This document shows, piece after piece, positions 28,384 to 37,725 of a DNA stretch of 64,000 bases; the first letter of the stretch is position 1; each line of letters starts with the position of its first letter. Origin of the DNA: Sphingobacterium sp. UBA7855 (GTDB lineage Bacteria; Bacteroidota; Bacteroidia; Sphingobacteriales; Sphingobacteriaceae); contig DLST01000014.1 in the NCBI GenBank assembly GCA_002500745.1, forward strand, positions 108,751-172,750, in the 5' to 3' direction. Made by a program: the position numbers and the translations under genes. The notes beneath the pieces are model-generated. The model was not told the DNA's origin. It did no database searches and was given only the letters and a program-made list of their open reading frames with translations.

Positions 28384-30119
28384 TAGTTTACAATATCTTT
28401 CATCATACGGTCTACCTTCTCTTCTAAAGCTTTTTGTACATCGGCATAGTCTGCGGTATCCTTTAAGTTTTCTTTCACTGAACAGTAGAATTTGATTTTA
28501 GGCTCAGTACCCGATGGGCGCGCCGAAATCACGTCACCGTCTACTGTTATGAACTGCAGTACATCCGATTTAGGCAATGCGATCGCAGTTTCCTCGCCCG
28601 TACGCATATCGGTGGTTTGGGACAGTTGATAATCACGGATTTCCTTAACCTGAACACCTCCGAGGCTAGTTGGTAAATTAGCGCGTAATCCCGACATCAT
28701 CGCCTGAATTTCTTCAGCTCCAGCTTTTCCTTTTTTTGTTAAAGAAATCAGTTTTTCCTGGTAGCAGCCAAATTCCTTATAGATATCCATGAGCACCTCA
28801 TAGACTGTTTTGCCTTTTGATTTGAAATAGGCGGTCATCTCGGCCAAAAAAGCACAGGCGTTGGGAGCATCCTTGTCGCGTACAAGATCACCGACAAGGT
28901 AACCATAGCTTTCTTCCCCGCCCGCCAGATAGTTTGCTGAATCGCCTAATTTGGTCATCAGTTCGCCAATATATTTAAAACCAGTGAGCGTTTCATAACA
29001 GGGCACGCCAAAATGTTCTGCAATGTCTGCCTCCAGATTTGTTGTCACAATCGTTTTAACAATATATGGATTTGATCCCAGCTGCTTAAGATCACTTTTA
29101 GCGCTAAGAACGTAGTAGATCAATAAACTACCGATCTGATTACCGTTGAGCAGCTGAAACTGTCCCTTGTTATTTTTTACGGCAATTCCCACACGGTCAG
29201 CATCCGGGTCTGTTGCCAACACAAGATCGGCATCAATTTCTTCCCCTTTTTTCTTCGCCAAGGCCATGGCATCTTCTTCTTCGGGATTCGGATAGATTAC
29301 GGTTGGAAAGTTGCCATCGGGCGTAGCCTGTTCAGAAACAACGGACACATTTTCAAAGCCCCAGGCTGCTAGCATTTTTGGGACTATGGTAATGCCCGTG
29401 CCGTGTATCGGAGAGAAAACAATTTTTAAGTCTTTTTGCGCTAATACGGCTTCAGGATGAATGCTTAATTTTTTATTGGCATCGATATAGATCTGGTCGA
29501 TTTCTTCCCCGACGGGAATGATATTTTGCGTATTTCCGTCAAATTTGATGTCATCGACTGAACGGATTGCATTTACTTCCTCGATTACATTTTTGTCGTG
29601 CGGGGCAGTTAGCTGGCAGCCGTCATTCCAGTAGGCCTTATAACCATTGTATTCCTTTGGATTGTGCGAAGCCGTTAGCATCACACCGCTCTGACAGCCA
29701 AAATGACGGATGGCAAAGGACAACATGGGGGTTGGTCGTAAAGACATGAACAGATGCACTTTGATGCCGTTGGCTGCAAACACGTTGGCAACGAGCTGCC
29801 CAAAAGCCTGCGAATTATTGCGGCTGTCATAAGATACCGCTACCTTGATCTCCTGGTCTGGAAACTGTTTTTTGAGGTAGTTAGACAGGCCCTGCGTTGC
29901 TTTACCAATCGTATACTTATTCATCCGATTGGAGCCTACGCCCATAATGCCTCTCAAACCTCCGGTTCCAAACTCCAGATCTTTGTAAAAAGAATCGGTA
30001 AGTTCTGTCTCCTCATTACTGTCGATTAAATCCTGAACTTCCTGTCGAGTTCTTTCATCAAAACTTGGGGTTAACCAATCTTCGATTTTCTTTTGTATGT
30101 CTTTATCTAAATTTTTCAT
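28383..30119 (-). CDS. Phospho-sugar mutase (phosphoglucomutase/phosphomannomutase)
   Basis: This 578-residue alpha-D-phosphohexomutase interconverts hexose 1- and 6-phosphates. All four domains are present: TGGLRGIMGVGSNRMN, the phosphoserine loop MLTASHNPKEYNGYK, the metal loop ATDPDADRVGIAV, the sugar-binding loop GGEESYGYLVG and the C-terminal SARPSGTEPKIKFY. The length fits the long PGM/PMM group of Bacteroidota and Firmicutes. It is first in a two-gene operon with the NUDIX hydrolase. Confidence 0.94.
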   Translation of the reverse strand: MKNLDKDIQKKIEDWLTPSFDERTRQEVQDLIDSNEETELTDSFYKDLEFGTGGLRGIMGVGSNRMNKYTIGKATQGLSNYLKKQFPDQEIKVAVSYDSRNNSQAFGQLVANVFAANGIKVHLFMSLRPTPMLSFAIRHFGCQSGVMLTASHNPKEYNGYKAYWNDGCQLTAPHDKNVIEEVNAIRSVDDIKFDGNTQNIIPVGEEIDQIYIDANKKLSIHPEAVLAQKDLKIVFSPIHGTGITIVPKMLAAWGFENVSVVSEQATPDGNFPTVIYPNPEEEDAMALAKKKGEEIDADLVLATDPDADRVGIAVKNNKGQFQLLNGNQIGSLLIYYVLSAKSDLKQLGSNPYIVKTIVTTNLEADIAEHFGVPCYETLTGFKYIGELMTKLGDSANYLAGGEESYGYLVGDLVRDKDAPNACAFLAEMTAYFKSKGKTVYEVLMDIYKEFGCYQEKLISLTKKGKAGAEEIQAMMSGLRANLPTSLGGVQVKEIRDYQLSQTTDMRTGEETAIALPKSDVLQFITVDGDVISARPSGTEPKIKFYCSVKENLKDTADYADVQKALEEKVDRMMKDIVN

Positions 30120-30151
30120 TATCGTTAAGTATGGCTAAAATGTACAAAGTA

Positions 30152-30835
30152 TTATGCATCGCATCCGGCATAGGCGCGGTCTATCACTGTAATAAACCAT
30201 TTTTCGCCTTCTTTTGTTACATGAAAAACAAATGGTTCTTCGTGCTCATCAGAAGTCATGATGGCTCTATAACTTCTGGATTCTAAATTTCTTAGGCGCT
30301 GCATTTCAGTATTATTTATTTTGGCATCAAGAATTTCATTCATGAATTTTGCCGTTTGCGACAATTCATTCGGTCGAGTTTTTCTATCATAATAGAATCC
30401 GAGTTTGTCCCATTTCATCGTACCACAATCAAAAATAGGTAGTTTCCCTGACTTCAATGGTCCCTTGTATATTAACTTTTCATACGCATGGTATTCCGGT
30501 ACGGGTTTAGAAAAATTGAAACTGTTTTGATGTACATAAGAGTCTAGTGCGCCTGGGCGATAGATAATGTAAATCCCCAGTTTGGGATGTACATACGAAT
30601 TTATTGTTTTGCTGTCTTGTTCTGAATAAGCCTTTGCAAGTTTTTCGAGCACTTCTTCCAATGTTTCTGAGTTCTGTTTCTTTACTTCTTTTTCAAGAGT
30701 ATCGCGTTTTTGTATCGTATCCACAGGAACTGAATCCTGAATGATTTTTACAGCTTTATCTTCTTTTTTGTTATTTCTACAGGAGATAGTCGCTGCTGTT
30801 AGACAAATAAGAATAAAGAAAAAGACATTTCTCAT
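30152..30835 (-). CDS. Hypothetical lipoprotein
   Basis: This 227-residue protein has lipoprotein signal MRNVFFFILICLTAATISC (lipobox Cys 19) and then a charged, Glu/Lys-rich linker. The soluble domain (about 55-225) includes KLAKAYSEQDSKTINSYVHP and FVFHVTKEGEKWFITVID, which suggests an NTF2-like or similar small alpha/beta fold. No function can be assigned. It lies 17 bases after the enoyl-CoA hydratase gene and 32 bases before the phosphosugar mutase gene. Confidence 0.72.
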   Translation of the reverse strand: MRNVFFFILICLTAATISCRNNKKEDKAVKIIQDSVPVDTIQKRDTLEKEVKKQNSETLEEVLEKLAKAYSEQDSKTINSYVHPKLGIYIIYRPGALDSYVHQNSFNFSKPVPEYHAYEKLIYKGPLKSGKLPIFDCGTMKWDKLGFYYDRKTRPNELSQTAKFMNEILDAKINNTEMQRLRNLESRSYRAIMTSDEHEEPFVFHVTKEGEKWFITVIDRAYAGCDA

Positions 30836-30852
30836 GATGATTTTGTTTTAAA

Positions 30853-31617
30853 TTACTTCTTTGAAGTCAAGTTTTCGATGATTGACTTTAAAATAGAGCG
30901 TGTTGACGGAAGCCACCACTGTTCGAGAATACGCTGGATTGTCTCTTCTCTATTCTCGCGCAATTTAAGGATTATTTCCTTTCGGAAGTTCAGTTTTGAT
31001 GTCGTCCAGGTTTTTTGGTTGAACTGTGTGATCTGTTTTATTTTTTTTGTTGCTGTATTGAAGAGTATATTTGACGGAACAATATCGTCTACAAGTCCCT
31101 GATTTTTGGCTTCTACGGGAGAAAGCAATTTCCCTTCGAGCAAATTCTGATACGCATCCCTTTTTCCGATCCAAAAAGCATATAGCTCAAATATACTTTC
31201 GGGGACGATGAGCCCGACAGGAATTTCATTGAGGCCAATTACAAAATTACCTTCGGCCATAATCCGGTAATCGCAGCAAAGGGCGAGTACGCACCCTCCA
31301 GCAGGGCTGTGGCCTGATATTGCAGCAACGAGCGGTTTTGGAAAGGCAGCTAAAAGTGATGTCGCTTCTAAAAATAAATTCCAAAACTCCCTAATTTGTT
31401 CTTCATCATATTGGAATAAAGTGATTAGATCGAGGCCTGCACTGAAGAAGTTTTCCTTTCCAATCAATATGGTGCCATAGATAGCTTCATTCTGTTGGGA
31501 TGCTTCCAGGGTATCGATCAGTTCCTTCAATAGTTGCGTGTCGATGGCGTTAGACTTTCCTCTGTCGAGGAAAATACTTAAAATATGATCGTCTATTGTA
31601 GTTTTAATATGTTGCAT
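30853..31617 (-). CDS. Enoyl-CoA hydratase/isomerase-family protein
   Basis: This 254-residue crotonase-fold protein acts on an acyl-CoA in the cytoplasm. The oxyanion-hole segments are FSAGLDLITL (about 59-68) and AISGHSPAGGCVLALCCDYRIMAE (about 104-127). One catalytic Glu of true hydratases is hard to place: LNEIPVGLIVP carries a Glu in the second position. The C-terminal trimerisation helix is present. The substrate is unknown. It is flanked by a lipoprotein gene and the MG2/plug gene on the same strand. Confidence 0.85.
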   Translation of the reverse strand: MQHIKTTIDDHILSIFLDRGKSNAIDTQLLKELIDTLEASQQNEAIYGTILIGKENFFSAGLDLITLFQYDEEQIREFWNLFLEATSLLAAFPKPLVAAISGHSPAGGCVLALCCDYRIMAEGNFVIGLNEIPVGLIVPESIFELYAFWIGKRDAYQNLLEGKLLSPVEAKNQGLVDDIVPSNILFNTATKKIKQITQFNQKTWTTSKLNFRKEIILKLRENREETIQRILEQWWLPSTRSILKSIIENLTSKK

Positions 31618-31652
31618 ATTCTTGTTTTAATGATAACGATTTGTTTGCGCTG

Positions 31653-34337
31653 CTATTGTGGTTTTACCTCTATCAAATATTCGAAGTGCGCAATTTTTCC
31701 ATCCATGTTTATTCCTTCTACAATTATTTTATATTTCCCCGGTTCATCCGATGTGAAAAATTCAAACTGTGTTTTTCCGTCTTTGGAAGTAATCAGATTG
31801 GGTTCCCAGGCGATTGTCGTTCTTAGATCACGTCGCAGTTCATTTTTGTTTGTCACATCGTATTGAGGTTTGAAAAAAGTTCGGTTTACATGTAATCCCT
31901 TGGGTAAAATTGTGACGATTCCTGTGGGGGTATACGATGAAGAAAGCGCATCACCCGATTTACTTGTTATCACAATCACACCATTTGCGCCATACATGCC
32001 ATATATGGCCGTATTGCCGATACTACGAAGCACTTCTATACTTGCGATATCTGCCACATTAATCATATTAATTTGATCAGCTTCAATATACATGCCATCA
32101 AGGACAATTTGCATAGGGTTACCGCCATTCAATCCCATAGACCTTGTGCTATACGGAACACCATTTCGAAACATAACCCCAACTAATCGTCCAGAAAGGC
32201 ATTGTTCCAGTGTTGTACACGCGGAAAGATCTTCAGCAGATATGACTTGATCGGCGTTTCCCGGACCATTCAGGTTTCGGGAGTTCTTGTCAGCTTTAGT
32301 TGTTCTTACCCTATTAACCTGAACCTCTTCCAATCGAATGCTCTTCTGGATAATGCCCGCTGCTTCCAATTCGCCAAGAAATTGCTGACTATTTTTTAGT
32401 TGTGTAAGCAGATTGGTATTGATGTCATTAATCAACAGTGGTTGATCTTTACTTTTATTTGGTGAAGGGTTAAGCGGTTCGTCGATGATAATATCCACTC
32501 TTTTTTTCTCCTTGGGACCATCGCCTGTTACAATAAATTTGACACTATCGGCAAAGAACAGCTCGTCAAAAGCAAACCGTCCATTTCCATCGGTCAGTGT
32601 ATCTAAACTTAGCAACATGTTGCTTGTGGGTATAATGGTTACTTTAGCGTTTGGTACAACAGCTTTACGGGCCGTTTTCTTGACGGTTCCCGATACCGTA
32701 AGTCCTTTTTCTGGAAGAAACGATGTGGGCGCGGTATTTTCATAGCTTTTCCAATCCAATTTGCGCCAGCCCTGAATCAACATGAGGTTGTCCAAATCGT
32801 TAATCTTGATATTTGTTAAATCCTCGAAATAATAATTAGGGCGTTCGATAAAGCCGCGAAGATCAGCTTTCAGCAAGAGTTCAGAGACAATAGACGAATA
32901 ATAGCGGTCTGTTGTAGAATCCACCTTATTCAGATTGACAACTGAAGCCGAGAGTGCTGCAACTTTTGATGTGTCACGATCGTCGTAGTGAACGTTGAGG
33001 TTTGCGATTACCTTATCGCGGGTCGTGAAGCTAGATTTATTGAGTGCTATTGAAACGGGCAGTAACGTTGATTCGGTATTGTAGTTAAATACAAGCCTTT
33101 CTGCAAGGGGCGCCATTTGCGCAGTCAATATGGTTAGTTGTAATACACCGGACGGAAGGTTTTTCTTCGGAATATTAAATAAGACCTCTGCTGCATTTAA
33201 TTTTTGTTTGGCAGCATGGAAGACAAGACCATTATATTGGGCAACTAAATAAATTTCTTCGCCATTGACTAAATCATCCGTCGTGGAAAATTGGGCAGCA
33301 ATCTTATCCTTTAGTGTTGAATTTACAGTTAGCACATATCCCGAGTTTAATACAGCGGGCAAAGAAGTGCTCGTTGAAGAGCCGTCTTCAAAAAATGCCG
33401 TGGCTATGTATTTTTTTCCTGTCTGCAGCAGTAGGGGGATACTTCCCATTCCCAATGAATTGGTTTCAAATTCGGCAATGGTCGTTTGGTTTTCCTCCTT
33501 TACGGTTATTTTTGCCTTTTTTCCTAAGCCTGTAGGTGTGAGTGTTTTGAAGCCTGTTTTGCATAGGATGTTATTGACGAATTCACCGCTCTCTGGGAAA
33601 ATCTGCAGGCTATTTTGGCTGTTTGGGTCAGGGATGATAAAATTTTTTAAGACACGTCTTTTGTCTAGAGAAAGGAATTGTAATGATAGCGTTCCTCCCT
33701 TAAAGTCATCTTTCAATTCAAGTGCTATAGTGCCATTTTCATTTGATTTTAATCGCCCAGATTTTTCTTTGTTATTATTCTGTTGTAGGGTATAACTAAT
33801 GTTGTTGTTGATTAGGGGCGCTCCTTGGATGGTTTTGAGATTGATCTGGAAGATGTTTTCAGTTCCGTTTTTAATGAGGGTGCTTTTCGTCATTACATTA
33901 TCCGATCGGCCATTTGTGACAGGAATGACACGTTCATAGAAATTAGCTGTCGAGTCATTTTGCATCCATCTGGTGAATGACCTAATTCGATAGGATCCTT
34001 CTTCCAGTGTATCCGGCAAGTTGAGGTCTCCTATGCCGAGGCCGATTGTGACCGGAATTTTGATGCTTTTAATAATTTTATTTGTGGGTGAGATCAATTC
34101 TATATTGGCTATTTTACTGATATTGCTCAAATAGTTAAAAGGAGCTGTGGTGCAGTATAATTTGAACCAGATCGTTTCGCCTGCCGAATAGTCATTTTTA
34201 TCGACATGGAGATAGATTTTTTCCTTCACATGATGTTCGTGGTAGGTTTCTAGCTTTTGTAGCGTTTGGTCGATCTGAGCCGGGGCCAATAAAGCGAATA
34301 ACAGGAAATTTATTAAAAGCAGTAATTTAGGATACAT
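31653..34337 (-). CDS. MG2-like/TonB plug-domain protein without a barrel
   Basis: This 894-residue secreted protein has a signal peptide (cleaved near LAPAQ). An MG2-like macroglobulin domain (about 40-145) reads KIYLHVDKNDYSAGETIWFK, and several beta-sandwich domains follow. A carboxypeptidase-regulatory-like segment (about 545-625) precedes an isolated TonB-receptor plug (about 685-795) with IQIVLDGMYIEAD-type and IEVLRSIGNTAIYGMYGANG motifs. No beta-barrel follows, so it is not itself a receptor. This architecture recurs in Bacteroidota, and its role is unknown. Confidence 0.85.
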   Translation of the reverse strand: MYPKLLLLINFLLFALLAPAQIDQTLQKLETYHEHHVKEKIYLHVDKNDYSAGETIWFKLYCTTAPFNYLSNISKIANIELISPTNKIIKSIKIPVTIGLGIGDLNLPDTLEEGSYRIRSFTRWMQNDSTANFYERVIPVTNGRSDNVMTKSTLIKNGTENIFQINLKTIQGAPLINNNISYTLQQNNNKEKSGRLKSNENGTIALELKDDFKGGTLSLQFLSLDKRRVLKNFIIPDPNSQNSLQIFPESGEFVNNILCKTGFKTLTPTGLGKKAKITVKEENQTTIAEFETNSLGMGSIPLLLQTGKKYIATAFFEDGSSTSTSLPAVLNSGYVLTVNSTLKDKIAAQFSTTDDLVNGEEIYLVAQYNGLVFHAAKQKLNAAEVLFNIPKKNLPSGVLQLTILTAQMAPLAERLVFNYNTESTLLPVSIALNKSSFTTRDKVIANLNVHYDDRDTSKVAALSASVVNLNKVDSTTDRYYSSIVSELLLKADLRGFIERPNYYFEDLTNIKINDLDNLMLIQGWRKLDWKSYENTAPTSFLPEKGLTVSGTVKKTARKAVVPNAKVTIIPTSNMLLSLDTLTDGNGRFAFDELFFADSVKFIVTGDGPKEKKRVDIIIDEPLNPSPNKSKDQPLLINDINTNLLTQLKNSQQFLGELEAAGIIQKSIRLEEVQVNRVRTTKADKNSRNLNGPGNADQVISAEDLSACTTLEQCLSGRLVGVMFRNGVPYSTRSMGLNGGNPMQIVLDGMYIEADQINMINVADIASIEVLRSIGNTAIYGMYGANGVIVITSKSGDALSSSYTPTGIVTILPKGLHVNRTFFKPQYDVTNKNELRRDLRTTIAWEPNLITSKDGKTQFEFFTSDEPGKYKIIVEGINMDGKIAHFEYLIEVKPQ

Positions 34338-34447
34338 ATGACTAATGTTTCATGAAAATTAGAAAATATTTTTCCTTTAATCAATTTATAAATTAAATAT
34401 TAGTCCCATTTAAAATCAACTGATACCTTAAATTAGCATAAAAAAAA

Positions 34448-34455
34448 TATCTTTG
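34448..34455 (+). promoter_or_regulatory. -7 promoter box touching the purD start
   Basis: TATCTTTG is an exact TAnnTTTG match ending four bases before the purD ATG, so the transcript could be leaderless. No clear -33 element is seen. Confidence 0.5.
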
Positions 34456-34459
34456 TGTT

Positions 34460-35734
34460 ATGAATATCCTAATAATCGGTTCAGGAGGTCGTGAATCGGC
34501 CTTTGCCTATAAATTGTCGAAAAGTCCACGTTTAGATCAATTGTTTATTGCTCCAGGCAATGCAGGAACGGGGGTGTATGGTCAGAATGTAAATATTAAG
34601 GTTACTGACTTTGCAGCTCTTGCTACCTTCGTTCTGGAAAATAATGTGCACATGGTGCTGGTAGGTCCGGAGGAGCCCCTGGTTAAAGGTATTCATGATT
34701 ACTTCTTAAACCGGGAAGACTTAAAGCATATCCCCGTTATAGGACCGCAACAGGAGGGTGCTCAGCTGGAAGGCTCAAAAGATTTTTCAAAGCAGTTTAT
34801 GGATCGCCATGGTGTACCTACAGCAGCTTCGAGGTCCTTTGATGCGACATCCTTGGACGAAGGGCTGGCGTATCTTGAAACGCAAAAATTACCTATTGTG
34901 CTGAAGGCGGATGGTTTGGCGGCGGGTAAAGGGGTACTGATTTGCGAGACCCTAGAGGATGCTCAAGCTGAGTTAAAGGCGATGATTGCAGATTCTAAAT
35001 TTGGGGAAGCGAGCCGGGTTGTGGTTGTTGAAGAATTTTTAAAAGGAATTGAATTGTCAGTTTTTGTTTTGACAGATGGCAATTCGTATAAAGTGCTTCC
35101 TTCTGCAAAAGATTATAAACGTATTGGGGAAGGCGATACAGGTCTAAACACTGGAGGCATGGGGTCGATATCTCCTGTTCCTTTCGCGGATGAGACTTTT
35201 TTGAATAAAGTTGAAGAGCGCATTATCAGACCAACAGTAGAGGGACTTAAAAAGGATGGTATTCCGTATAAAGGATTTATTTTTATCGGTTTGATGAATG
35301 TGGAAGGGGAACCTTATGTCATCGAGTATAATGTTCGTATGGGGGATCCGGAAACTGAATCCGTATTGCCACGAATTGAATCGGATCTGTTGGATTTATT
35401 GGAAGGTGTTGCTCAAGGCAATTTGGATCAACGCTCTTATACCGTATCGCCTCAAACAGCCGTGACAGTGATGTTGGTTGCCGGTGGTTACCCCGGAGAT
35501 TATGAATCTGGAAAAGAGATCACCAATATTGAAAATGTCAAAGAATCCATCGTATTTCAAGCAGGTACGAAGGAAGTAGACGGCAAGATCGTTACTGCAG
35601 GCGGACGTGTCATTGCTGTTACCACATTGCAAGATACGCTGTTTGAAGCCCTTCAACAGGCCACTGCAGATGCGGGCAGGATCTATTTTGAAGGAAAATA
35701 CTTCAGAAGAGATATCGGTTTCGATCTTATTTAA
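34460..35734 (+). CDS. purD: Phosphoribosylamine-glycine ligase
   Basis: This 424-residue GAR synthetase joins glycine to phosphoribosylamine with ATP in purine synthesis. It has N-terminal MNILIIGSGGRESAFAYKL, then VGPEEPLVKGI, the ATP-grasp core KADGLAAGKGV and VVEEFLKGIELSVFVL, the metal-binding NVRMGDPETES, and a C-terminal domain ending EGKYFRRDIGFD. The length is normal. It is transcribed alone; tRNA-Glu follows 86 bases later. Confidence 0.96.
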   Translation: MNILIIGSGGRESAFAYKLSKSPRLDQLFIAPGNAGTGVYGQNVNIKVTDFAALATFVLENNVHMVLVGPEEPLVKGIHDYFLNREDLKHIPVIGPQQEGAQLEGSKDFSKQFMDRHGVPTAASRSFDATSLDEGLAYLETQKLPIVLKADGLAAGKGVLICETLEDAQAELKAMIADSKFGEASRVVVVEEFLKGIELSVFVLTDGNSYKVLPSAKDYKRIGEGDTGLNTGGMGSISPVPFADETFLNKVEERIIRPTVEGLKKDGIPYKGFIFIGLMNVEGEPYVIEYNVRMGDPETESVLPRIESDLLDLLEGVAQGNLDQRSYTVSPQTAVTVMLVAGGYPGDYESGKEITNIENVKESIVFQAGTKEVDGKIVTAGGRVIAVTTLQDTLFEALQQATADAGRIYFEGKYFRRDIGFDLI

Positions 35735-35749
35735 AAAATATTAAAATAA

Positions 35750-35781
35750 TTTTGGAATACTGATTTTAAGGTCTATATTTG
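35750..35781 (+). promoter_or_regulatory. tRNA-Glu promoter
   Basis: TTTTG (35750-35754) and TATATTTG (35774-35781) are spaced 19 bases apart, a full Bacteroidota -33/-7 promoter about 40 bases before the tRNA. Confidence 0.75.
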
Positions 35782-35820
35782 CAACTCCAAAAACAACAAT
35801 GTGATTGGAGTTGCCTAAAA

Positions 35821-35892
35821 GGCCCGTTCGTCTAGGGGTTAGGACGCAAGATTTTCATTCTTGAAACAGGGGTTCGATTCCCCTACGGGCTA
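35821..35892 (+). tRNA. tRNA-Glu (anticodon UUC)
   Basis: A 72-base cloverleaf without encoded CCA. The acceptor GGCCCGT pairs with ACGGGCT (first pair G-T) and the discriminator is A. The anticodon arm CAAGA-TTTTCAT-TCTTG has anticodon TTC, and the T arm is GGGG-TTCGATT-CCCC. It reads GAA/GAG. It has its own promoter and terminator. It marks the edge between core genome and an accessory stretch. Confidence 0.96.
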
Positions 35893-35915
35893 CAGATCTA
35901 AAAGTCAACACATAG

Positions 35916-35950
35916 AAAAGCCTGCAAATTAAATATTTGCAGGCTTTTTT
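35916..35950 (+). terminator. Terminator after tRNA-Glu
   Basis: AAAAGCCTGCAAAT pairs with ATTTGCAGGCTTTT, followed by more Ts. Confidence 0.9.
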
Positions 35951-36001
35951 GTTTTTCAGTTTTTTCTTGCAGAGTATACGGGTAGAAATAGCGGCCCTTC
36001 T

Positions 36002-36610
36002 CTAATCTCTTGAAAAGACCATTATTACCTTGGAACGAAAGCTATCCTTGCCGCTATAGCTGATTTCCTGCTGCAATTTTAATGAATTTTCATCGACGGA
36101 TATATCCCACCAATCTATATCTTTCCTGAGCTTTGGGTAATAATCTGCGAGGGAATCGACAATTCCTGCCGCAGGGCTTCCCCATTTCTCTACCCATGCG
36201 GATGGGTCAAAAGTCCTGGCTTCCTTGAGCAAGAGACGGTTTCCTGCGAGCTGATAATAATATTTGCGGTAATAAATAGGTTCTCCGGTCTGGATGCTCC
36301 CATCTTTAATAATTACATCTGCGCCCGGGGCATTCCATTCTCCGCCACTACTTGAACCGATAAAATACGGTACCGTTAACCGAAGTGAAGCACTGTCACG
36401 CCCGTCAAAACTCAGATATTCGTAAGGGAGGTTATCTGTCCGAACATTACTGTTCCCATTCTTATCACCGGTAGAAAGGGTCGTTTCATAACTTTTTAAC
36501 TTCCATTTTCCTTTCAGGCTGTCAGTCATGTCCTGCCCGGAATTTTCCTTTTTGCAGGAAACAAACAATAGGGGAAAAATGAACAAAAGGATCAATCGGT
36601 TTCTCTTCAT
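36002..36610 (-). CDS. Hypothetical lipoprotein
   Basis: This 202-residue protein has lipoprotein signal MKRNRLILLFIFPLLFVSC (lipobox Cys 19). The rest looks lipocalin-like: an SLKGKWKLKSYET start and strands with YEYLSFDGRD, then RLLLKEARTFD. No known function. It is a single gene facing the tRNA and is the first gene of the accessory stretch. The 319 bases upstream (36611-36929) show no gene or clear signal. Confidence 0.7.
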   Translation of the reverse strand: MKRNRLILLFIFPLLFVSCKKENSGQDMTDSLKGKWKLKSYETTLSTGDKNGNSNVRTDNLPYEYLSFDGRDSASLRLTVPYFIGSSSGGEWNAPGADVIIKDGSIQTGEPIYYRKYYYQLAGNRLLLKEARTFDPSAWVEKWGSPAAGIVDSLADYYPKLRKDIDWWDISVDENSLKLQQEISYSGKDSFRSKVIMVFSRD

Positions 36611-36929
36611 GGCCTAATTACGGTTTGAATAGCTAAAATAAATAATTTAAAAATGAGTCCAAAATTTATGGAGATTTAGTTTTCGGGCTGCAGTAGTCGG
36701 GATAGAAGATTTTATCAATGGGGGGCACTTTTGATAGATATAATTGTGAAGGGATTGTCCGAAAAGTTTAATTAATCGAGCAAATCATACTCTTGGATAT
36801 GGTCAAATGGCAGTTGGTCGAATAAATTTGGAATTATTATTCAAGTTGGCCTAATTTAAATGTTAATTTTTGAACAGGACAACGGTCATAACTGATAGCC
36901 ATTAATACATAACGAAATAGCCTGAAACC

Positions 36930-37262
36930 ATGAAAGAACATGAAATTGACATTTATCTGGATGGAGTCAAAACAAGGGTCGACCTTCGAAAGATGGATTA
37001 CAATTCACTTCGGAACCTTTCCATGAAATTGCAGCGGATTTTAGGGGACAACATTTATATCCATGAGATGATCCTTAAAAGCGACCTTTACTATTTCCGG
37101 CAGGAGATCAGTGCAAAGACTGTGGGTGCTCTTCAAAGGCATGGGATAATGACAGTAGCTGAACTGATGGCCTGTTCGTATGAGAAGCTGGCAGATATGG
37201 ATGGGCTGGGAAGCAAATCCCTTTCCGAAATTGTAGGGTTCATTAAGGAGCTGGGAAAATAA
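36930..37262 (+). CDS. RpoA C-terminal-domain-like helix-hairpin-helix protein
   Basis: This 110-residue protein's C-terminal half, ISAKTVGALQRHGIMTVAEL followed by DMDGLGSKSLSEIVGFIKEL, matches the helix-hairpin-helix fold of the RNA polymerase alpha C-terminal domain, which contacts DNA and activators. The N-terminal half (EIDIYLDGVKTRVDLRKMDY) has no recognised family. A stand-alone protein of this type could bind DNA or RNA polymerase; that is inference. It is single, in an accessory region. Confidence 0.7.
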   Translation: MKEHEIDIYLDGVKTRVDLRKMDYNSLRNLSMKLQRILGDNIYIHEMILKSDLYYFRQEISAKTVGALQRHGIMTVAELMACSYEKLADMDGLGSKSLSEIVGFIKELGK

Positions 37263-37479
37263 AAAGCTGTTGATTCCGGGTTTTGAAAACTCCCTTGAAA
37301 TGCGTAATTTATTATTGTTTTTCAAACAATCCCCATAAACTAATCCTTAAGCGGCTGCCCCCAATAAGGTGGCCGTTTTATTATTCAGTCTTCCTAGTTA
37401 GAGTTGAATCAGGCAGAGCGAAAAATCGACTTTGGCGGACAATCTATATTTCCTGGTTTTCTTCCGCTTTATCCCTTCT

Positions 37480-37725
37480 TCATTTTTTCTCGGTATAGGA
37501 GTTAAAATTTGATTTTTCCCATTTGGTCAGGTCGTACCCCCTGCAATATGTACAGTAATATGCCCGCCGCTGTATGGGTCGTCCCTGCCGGTGCTTGATG
37601 CGGCGGCCTGTTTCGTCCCTTTTGAAAAGGTAGTTCCATTTAAGGTCGAGCATGACAAGCCGGGCCTCAATCCAGGAAGCAAATATTACCTTTCCGGTTT
37701 CCCTACATTTCTTATTGGTCCCCAT
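37480..37725 (-). CDS. Small zinc-ribbon-like hypothetical protein
   Basis: This 81-residue basic protein has two Cys in YYCTYCRGYDLT (about 56-67) and one in NKKCRETGK. It could hold a metal as a zinc ribbon. Its protein-like composition (SWIEARLVMLDLKWNYLF, RRIKHRQGRPIQRRAYYCTY) supports a real gene. No family is recognised, and small proteins of this kind are common in Bacteroidota mobile elements. The 217 bases between it and the preceding gene show nothing. Confidence 0.6.
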   Translation of the reverse strand: MGTNKKCRETGKVIFASWIEARLVMLDLKWNYLFKRDETGRRIKHRQGRPIQRRAYYCTYCRGYDLTKWEKSNFNSYTEKK

